In this document: positions 5,072-8,674 of the stretch, one piece after another
Numbering within the stretch: position 1 is the stretch's first letter
Layout of the letters: every line of letters begins with the position of its first letter
Assembly (NCBI RefSeq): GCF_030042015.1
Contig: NZ_JASIAL010000024.1
Span: 1-8,674, forward strand
From: Trebonia sp030042015
GTDB lineage: Bacteria > Actinomycetota > Actinomycetes > Streptosporangiales > Streptosporangiaceae
Direction: 5' to 3'
DNA: 8,674 nucleotides
Notes under the pieces: model-generated
The model's input: only the letters and a program-made list of their open reading frames with translations
Database searches by the model: none
Told to the model about the DNA's origin: nothing
Position numbers and translations under genes: made by a program

Positions 5072-5479
5072 ATGGCGTTGGATGCTTCGCAGGTACTTGG
5101 CTCGCCGCAGCTTGCGGCGGTGAAGGTCAATCACCGTGGAATGGCTGTCGGGAGAGCAGCCTTCGATGCGGCTGCTGCGGTTATGCACGAGCACCCAGGT
5201 AGCTTGGGGCCGGACCAAACGCCGACGTTCGGTCGGCTCGCCTTGCTGGCTGTCACCAACGGCGAGCTCGCCCTCGTCGGGCTTAAGTCGACCCTCACGC
5301 TCAAAGTCGACAAGGTGCTCGTACGCGTAGCTCGCAGCGAGGTGAAATCCATCGAACTAGGCCGGGGGGTGCCCACCCCACTTACGGTCCTCTTCGGTCA
5401 TGGCGGTACGTGGCGGCTTGAGGTTCCGCCGCCGAACAAGAAGCACGCCGAGGAGGTTATCCGCGCGCTTGAAGTCTGA
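5072..5479 (+). CDS. Small beta-rich (bacterial PH-like) protein, 135 aa
   Basis: Residues 54-130 show the strand pattern of small bacterial PH-like domains: GRLALLAVTNGELALVGLK, LTLKVDKVLVRVARSEVKSIEL, PLTVLFGHGGTWRLEVP, and a C-terminal helix KHAEEVIRAL that would cap the barrel. The first 50 residues include an Ala-rich helix (GRAAFDAAAAVM). There is no signal peptide or membrane segment, so it is probably cytoplasmic. Such proteins are frequent in Streptomyces and lack an assigned function. The ATG has a good Shine-Dalgarno, GGGAGG at 5061-5066, with five bases between. Codon use is typical high-GC. The region upstream is relatively AT-rich (TTAGTATTATTGG near 5010), so it probably has its own promoter. 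It stands alone, with no co-directional partner nearby. Confidence 0.82.
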   Translation: MALDASQVLGSPQLAAVKVNHRGMAVGRAAFDAAAAVMHEHPGSLGPDQTPTFGRLALLAVTNGELALVGLKSTLTLKVDKVLVRVARSEVKSIELGRGVPTPLTVLFGHGGTWRLEVPPPNKKHAEEVIRALEV

Positions 5480-5514
5480 CTGACACTGGCGCGCGGTACC
5501 GGCCCCAGCGGAAT

Positions 5515-5721
5515 ATGGCAGCAGCCGGGAAGCACAGACAGACACCATCAGCCAAGTCAAAGTATCCACGCTTTCAGCTGAGCCGCGCGCGCTCGCCGTT
5601 CGCGACGGAGACCGTGGGGCTCATCGCCTTGGCGGAGAACTCCCCGGCTCGCCGGCAGCGGCGGGGCAGTAATCGTAGTTTGCGCCGTTGGCTGGCTGAC
5701 AGCCGGGTGCGGCTCGTTTGA
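5515..5721 (+). CDS. Doubtful 68-aa basic reading frame
   Basis: An ATG frame with a mid-section of strongly G/C-ending codons (about 5579-5640, reading RARSPFATETVGLIALAEN) and an arginine-rich end. There is no Shine-Dalgarno and the first 20 codons are not biased. It may be a remnant or chance. It lies in the roughly 330-base gap between the PH-like gene and the broken AIM24 gene, where I see no other feature except a T-rich run (5733-5745). Confidence 0.2.
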   Translation: MAAAGKHRQTPSAKSKYPRFQLSRARSPFATETVGLIALAENSPARRQRRGSNRSLRRWLADSRVRLV

Positions 5722-5811
5722 GACTCACATCTGCTTTTTCTTTAGGGTTGTGTGCTTTCGAGAGTAACCTTCCGGTAGCTGCATGGGTGGCCCGGTTGTT
5801 CGGGACAGGAT

Positions 5812-6088
5812 GGCGGGCCCGGGATGTACCTGGACCGGTTCGTGGCGGGTGACACGCAGGGGCTCTTTGCTGCTGCATGGGTACGGCGACGTCTTCCAGC
5901 GGCGGCTGGGCGTCGGCGAAAAAATCCTGGTGGGGCCGGGAGGGTTTCTCTACAAGGACTCACCGGTCGCGATCTGCCCTGTCCCGGTGCAGGCCGGCGC
6001 GGGTTTCCGGAACGCGAACTGGGCGGAGCTGACCGGCCCAGGCCGGGTCGGAATCCAGTCGATGAACGTCCACCGGCACATCATCTGA
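5812..6088 (+). pseudogene. Broken AIM24-family gene (frameshifted, 5' truncated)
   Basis: The sequence encodes the C-terminal third of an AIM24-type protein, split over two frames. The first frame reads GGPGMYLDRFVAGDTQGL, then the message continues one base later as LLLHGYGDVFQRRLGVGEK, FLYKDSPV and LTGPGRVGIQSMNVH, ending at TGA 6086-6088. Removing one T from the TTT at 5866-5868 joins both into one frame. The join aligns with residues 186-270 of the intact gene that follows (YMDRF, GLLLLHARGNTF, LVYKDLSV, LTGPGRVAIQSQ). An upstream stop (TAG near 5776) shows that the N-terminal two thirds are gone. It is therefore a truncated, frameshifted paralogue 15 bases ahead of the intact gene. The pseudogene matches the usual AIM24 signature (LLLHGYGDVF) more closely than the intact copy does. 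Confidence 0.72.
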
Positions 6089-6103
6089 GATCGGAGCGCG
6101 GTG

Positions 6104-7042
6104 ATGAGCGAGAATGCCGGCCCTGGTGTATCCCCTGGCTACGTCTGCCCCTTCTGCCGGCTGAGCTCCGATGCGAACAGCCCTGCCTGCCCGAACTGCG
6201 GTGCGCCCGTCGACCTGCGCGAGCTCCGCGACGCCGAAGGGTGGGTAGAGCAGCCACCGATCCGCGACATGGCCCGCATCCAGGCCGGCCGGTCCCGGTG
6301 CCAGATCACCGGCAGCTACGTGCCGGTGGCCGAGGTGAATCTCGCTCCCGGTGACCAGGTCTACTTCTCCCATCACGTACTGCTGTGGGCCGACCCAACG
6401 ACCCAGCTTGCTGCGCGGCCGATGAAGAACGGCTGGGACCGGCGCAAGGCCGGGATGCCGCTGCTGATGATGGAGGCGACGGGCCCGGGACATATCGCCT
6501 TCTCCGACGACGACCCGGGCGAGCTTATCGCCGTGCCGCTCGAGGCTGGCCAGGGCATCGACGTCGCCGAAGACCATTTCCTCGTGGCCACCGGGGCGGT
6601 TTCGTACGACTGGGTCAGCTCTGGCATCTGGTGGACCGTCGGCGGGGAGGTGATCTACCCGGGCGGGAAGTACATGGACCGGTTCAGCGCGCAGCAGCGC
6701 GGACTGCTGCTCCTGCACGCCCGCGGGAATACCTTCATCCGGGACCTGGCCGACGGCGAGCGGATCTACGTCATCCCGCACTCGCTGGTCTATAAAGACC
6801 TGTCCGTGCACATGAACATCCACATGGAGCGCCCGGCGTCGCCCCGAGCGCACTGGATGGTCATCACGATGATCCGGCTGACCGGGCCCGGCCGCGTCGC
6901 GATCCAGTCCCAGTACGAACCCAAAAGCGAAGCCCACTGGGGGTGGGACAAACTCGGCCCGGATGGAAGCTGGCGTAACTGGAACCCGGACCCGAGCCGC
7001 TGGCGCCGCGGTCCCAAGGAAGCCGAGCCCCTGTACCCCTAG
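6104..7042 (+). CDS. AIM24-family protein with N-terminal zinc ribbon, 312 aa
   Basis: The N-terminus has a zinc ribbon, C15-P-F-C18 and C29-P-N-C32. A beta-rich AIM24 (TRAP-like fold) domain covers about 65-270. Recognisable segments are LAPGDQVYFSHHVLLW (80-95), LMMEATGPGHIAFS (121-134), GLLLLHARGNTFIRDL (200-215), HSLVYKDLSV (226-235) and IRLTGPGRVAIQSQ (257-270). The tail is Trp-, Pro- and Arg-rich. AIM24 proteins are widespread in bacteria without a settled role; the yeast member is mitochondrial. There is no signal peptide or membrane segment. I chose the ATG at 6104 over the GTG at 6101 because GGAG (6093-6096) is seven bases away, against four for the GTG. The broken paralogue ends 15 bases upstream and a short frame overlaps the stop codon downstream. 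A glance for partners gives none on the same strand. Confidence 0.88.
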   Translation: MSENAGPGVSPGYVCPFCRLSSDANSPACPNCGAPVDLRELRDAEGWVEQPPIRDMARIQAGRSRCQITGSYVPVAEVNLAPGDQVYFSHHVLLWADPTTQLAARPMKNGWDRRKAGMPLLMMEATGPGHIAFSDDDPGELIAVPLEAGQGIDVAEDHFLVATGAVSYDWVSSGIWWTVGGEVIYPGGKYMDRFSAQQRGLLLLHARGNTFIRDLADGERIYVIPHSLVYKDLSVHMNIHMERPASPRAHWMVITMIRLTGPGRVAIQSQYEPKSEAHWGWDKLGPDGSWRNWNPDPSRWRRGPKEAEPLYP

Positions 7043-7155
7043 TGCCAGGCCACTGGCGCGTACGACTTACCCCGGGCGCCCTCGTTCAGGCTGACCCGGC
7101 CGGGTCAGTGACGATTGAGTACTTCTCCTCGCAGGTCCAGCAGGGACTAGCGTGA
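7042..7155 (+). CDS. Possible 37-aa frame overlapping the AIM24 stop
   Basis: A GTG at 7042 shares its G with the TAG stop of the AIM24 gene (TAGTG), a layout typical of translational coupling. The frame reads like protein (HWRVRLTPGALVQADPAG, SVTIEYFSSQVQQ) and stops at TGA 7153-7155. The same frame continues after the TGA with equally protein-like codons (RIRAEACTAIDSGSVRVLED) to TAG 7240-7242. It could be a coupled small protein, or a decayed gene of about 66 codons with an in-frame stop. I recognise no family. Confidence 0.3.
   Translation: MPGHWRVRLTPGALVQADPAGSVTIEYFSSQVQQGLA
7091..7108. terminator. 18-bp perfect palindrome downstream of AIM24
   Basis: CTGACCCGG is followed directly by its reverse complement CCGGGTCAG, 48 bases after the AIM24 stop. 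A GC-rich hairpin without T-tract is a plausible actinobacterial terminator. A regulator site is the alternative. It lies inside the 37-aa frame. Confidence 0.35.
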
Positions 7156-7450
7156 TCTGCGCTTGGCCGGCGCGGTCGGCGGATCCGGGCTGAGGCCTGC
7201 ACCGCCATTGACTCCGGGTCCGTCCGGGTGCTTGAGGACTAGCCACATCGGGGCCCGGCGCCGTTTCCCGTGCCGCGCGTGCCGCTGAGGTGCCCCCGGA
7301 CAACCATCAACAGCCAACGATCACCGTTAGCCGCACTCTGCGAAACCCGACGTCAGACCTGGCGTTGAGCCGTCGAGCGCAGCAGGGGACGGACTCGTAG
7401 TGCCGCAGGTCGCTGGATGGAGACGATCACCAGGGGCCAGCAATATCGGC
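7156..7450. other. Intergenic stretch without supported gene
   Basis: Apart from the protein-like continuation of the frame above (to 7242), I see no gene, RNA or repeat here. The minus-strand frame over 7067-7303 is proline- and arginine-rich low-complexity shadow. Confidence 0.4.
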
Positions 7451-7479
7451 ATGACCCCGTCCGCTTTGGACGGTGTAAC
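7451..7479 (+). promoter_or_regulatory. Candidate promoter with inverted repeat in the spacer
   Basis: ATGACC (7451-7456, compare TTGACC) and TGTAAC (7474-7479) are 17 bases apart. The spacer is filled exactly by the inverted repeat CCGTCC-GCTTT-GGACGG (7457-7473). The -10 box ends nine bases before the ATG at 7489, predicting a nearly leaderless transcript. A protein bound to the repeat would cover the promoter. Confidence 0.35.
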
Positions 7480-7488
7480 GTTCGAGAC

Positions 7489-7785
7489 ATGGAAGGACTT
7501 GCCGCCTCGGTCGTGCTGATTGCGATCTTGCTCGGCGTCCTGCTCCTGGTCGGGGGCATCGTTTACCTGCTCGCCCAGCGCCTGCCGAAGCGATCGCCGG
7601 AGCCGCCCAGGAAGCCGGTGAATCGGTGGATTGGGATTGGATGGGTCGCCCTCGTCCTGCTCATCGTCGGACTATGGGCGGGGATTAAGTCAGCCTCAAA
7701 TCCCCAGCCCCAGCCTGGTGTACAGCTGACCTGCCCGGCCGGGCCCGTATGGCCACTCCTCCAGGGGCTGTGCGAGCAGTTATGA
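7489..7785 (+). CDS. Small membrane protein with two TM segments, 98 aa
   Basis: Two hydrophobic segments are clear: about residues 5-28 (AASVVLIAILLGVLLLVGGIVYLL) and about 46-67 (WIGIGWVALVLLIVGLWAGI). They are joined by a basic, proline-rich loop (RLPKRSPEPPRKPVNR), which by the positive-inside rule should face the cytoplasm, putting both termini outside. The C-terminal tail holds two cysteines (LTCPAG and GLCEQL) that could form a disulfide. The function is unknown. An in-frame ATG at 7417 would add 24 polar, Arg-rich residues. I prefer 7489 because the protein then begins with the TM segment and the promoter-like elements lie immediately upstream. No Shine-Dalgarno is visible, in keeping with a leaderless message. 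Confidence 0.7.
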   Translation: MEGLAASVVLIAILLGVLLLVGGIVYLLAQRLPKRSPEPPRKPVNRWIGIGWVALVLLIVGLWAGIKSASNPQPQPGVQLTCPAGPVWPLLQGLCEQL

Positions 7786-7837
7786 AGGTGACGGGCCAGG
7801 TCTAGGTCGGCCAGGGCCAGTCTCCCCGAGAAGGGAG

Positions 7838-8136
7838 GTGCGGGATATACCGTCCAACGCGGACGCGGCAGGATCTTCCTGCACCAGTGCGGGGAACGGG
7901 ACACCTCGGGACAGGCTGAGACGGGGAGAGGCGCTGGGTCCCGCTCGATTTATGGCCATGGCATGCGCCAAGGTCAGCCCACACGACCGAGACCTCCTGA
8001 TACGCCGAAGACGACCGTTGTAGGCCTCATGACCTAGTGAGAACCGGCGGCACCCTGTGAACGACGCCGGTGCGGCTAGGGCTACGGCAAGTGGTAACCG
8101 GGTATGGCCTGAGTCCAGCGGTGTGGAACGGATCGC
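7838..8136 (+). ncRNA. Structured non-coding region, possible group II intron 5' fragment
   Basis: The stretch starts with GTGCG, the 5' end motif of group II introns. It carries several hairpins, for example GCAGGA-TCT-TCCTGC (7868-7882) and ACCGGCG...CGCCGGT (8043-8071, 15-base loop). The part GGCTAGGGCTACGGCAAG through GGTAACCGGG and GAGTCCAGCGGTGTGGAACG (about 8074-8130) has the feel of group II intron domain I. No domain V, no reverse transcriptase frame and no 3' end are present, so if correct it is a truncated copy. This rests on pattern memory and visible pairing, not on a model search. The 61-codon frame across 7838-8023 looks accidental. Confidence 0.3.
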
Positions 8137-8403
8137 GTGGAACTGGCCAGGGACCTGGCCGGGATCTTCGAGCGGCCCCGGGTGCTGACGGACGGGGCCC
8201 GGGCCGCGGGAGACCCGATCGCGGTGCTGGTCGGCCTGCTATGGCGGCGGGCCTTGGTGGCAAGCTGGGCGGACGCGCTGAAGATGTCCCGGTCGGTGCT
8301 GCCGCGCCGGCAGCCGCCACCTAACCAGCCAACCTGGTCATCCCGCTACGTGTCCCCGGTGCGATCATGGCGGCATGGAGGTTGCCGCCGCCGATCTCGC
8401 TGA
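8137..8403 (+). pseudogene. Coding-like fragment of unknown gene
   Basis: From GTG 8137 to about 8300 nearly every codon ends in G or C, and the translation reads well: VELARDLAGIFERPRVLTDG, ARAAGDPIAVLVGLLWRRAL, VASWADALKMSRSV. An in-frame TGA lies just upstream (near 8110) and there is no ribosome binding site, so the 5' part seems missing. After SRSV this frame turns into unlikely sequence and runs into the next gene, while the frame one base earlier ends sensibly as GAAAPAAAT at TAA 8322-8324. It is probably a C-terminal fragment with a frameshift near 8295. The LLWRRxL helix vaguely recalls the end of TnsA-like endonuclease proteins of Streptomyces; I do not claim this. Confidence 0.4.
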
Positions 8404-8674
8404 GCTCACTCGCGAAGCTGTCGCGGCCCACCGGCGCATGTGGACATCGGCAAGCAGGATGACCGACGACGACTGCAGTGCCCCGTCCCTGCTGCCCGGC
8501 TGGAGCCGGGGCCACGTCCTGGCGCACTGGGCACGCAACGCCGACGGCCAGACCCGGATGCTGCTGGCAGCGCAGCGCGGCGAGGTCACCGCCCAGTATC
8601 CCGGCGGCGACGCGCAGCGCGAGGCAGACATCGAGGCCGGAGCCTCCCGCCCCGCCCGGCTGATCCTGCAAGAC
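8375..8674 (+). CDS. Maleylpyruvate isomerase-family mycothiol-dependent protein, N-terminal part
   Basis: The gene is cut by the window end after exactly 100 codons. It shows the N-terminal DinB-like four-helix-bundle domain of mycothiol-dependent maleylpyruvate isomerases: an initial helix (DLAELTREAVAAHRRMW), the signature APSLLPGWSRGHVLAHWARNADG (36-58), and a helix ending in RMLLAAQRGEVTAQYPGG (61-78) followed by EADIEAGASRPA. The characterised Corynebacterium enzyme isomerises maleylpyruvate to fumarylpyruvate in gentisate degradation, with a metal held by two His and one Glu. H51 here is at the place of its first ligand; the other two lie beyond the window. The substrate of this member is unknown. 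The ATG at 8375 gives the family's usual N-terminus; there is no Shine-Dalgarno. Mycothiol use fits an actinobacterial host. Confidence 0.85.
   Translation, partial: MEVAAADLAELTREAVAAHRRMWTSASRMTDDDCSAPSLLPGWSRGHVLAHWARNADGQTRMLLAAQRGEVTAQYPGGDAQREADIEAGASRPARLILQD

Noticed and set aside
5783..6088. AIM24 fragment taken as a 101-aa gene starting at ATG 5783
   Set aside because: The first 28 codons in that frame are unrelated to AIM24; the homologous residues for that part are in the neighbouring frame, so it is a frameshifted pseudogene.
7838..8023. 61-codon GTG frame on the plus strand
   Set aside because: The GGGAG upstream touches the GTG with no spacing, codon bias is absent, and the region looks like structured RNA.
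1..8674. CRISPR array or complete rRNA/tRNA gene
   Set aside because: No regularly spaced repeats of CRISPR type and no complete tRNA or rRNA were found by reading both strands.

Overview
The window is high-GC DNA with G/C-rich third codon positions, GTG starts and several genes without a clear ribosome binding site. It ends in a gene of the mycothiol-dependent maleylpyruvate isomerase family. Together these point to an actinobacterium, probably Streptomyces or a relative. Nothing here looks like core housekeeping. It reads as an accessory region: a mosaic of one intact insertion sequence, a tRNA-derived attachment-site remnant, several decayed gene pieces and a handful of small conserved-hypothetical genes.

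Left part (1-1617). A decayed or short reading frame on the minus strand (69-323) is followed by a complete IS630-family element (413-1542) with imperfect 24-bp terminal inverted repeats and a TA target duplication. The target was the CTAG at the edge of a 22-bp perfect palindrome. The transposase stop codon is completed by the target DNA.

Middle left (1618-4172). A plus-strand gene encodes a membrane-anchored protein of 207 aa. A gene-poor, repeat-bearing stretch (2242-2919) follows. Then two minus-strand genes form a likely operon: a 302-aa alpha-helical protein with an R-x6-H motif reminiscent of HEPN domains, and downstream an 89-aa protein whose near-consensus Shine-Dalgarno lies in a small hairpin.

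Centre (4173-5071). This intergenic region has a 19-bp perfect inverted repeat (4344-4403), the 3' half of a tRNA-Thr(CGT) gene (4774-4818) and the N-terminal remnant of an IS30-type transposase (about 4902-5003). The half tRNA is what remains at one end of an element integrated into a tRNA gene; no integrase is present, so the island is probably a relic.

Right part (5072-8674). A 135-aa beta-rich (bacterial PH-like) protein gene is followed by a broken AIM24-type gene, with a one-base insertion in its reading frame. Fifteen bases later comes an intact AIM24-family gene with an N-terminal zinc ribbon. A short frame overlaps its stop codon. A two-TM small membrane protein is next, apparently from a nearly leaderless promoter. 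Then comes a structured, non-coding-looking stretch (7838-8136) that starts with GTGCG and may be the 5' part of a group II intron, then a coding-like fragment, and the first 100 codons of the maleylpyruvate isomerase-family gene, cut by the window end.

The genes do not form one pathway. The two most system-like units are the 302-aa/89-aa pair and the AIM24 tandem.
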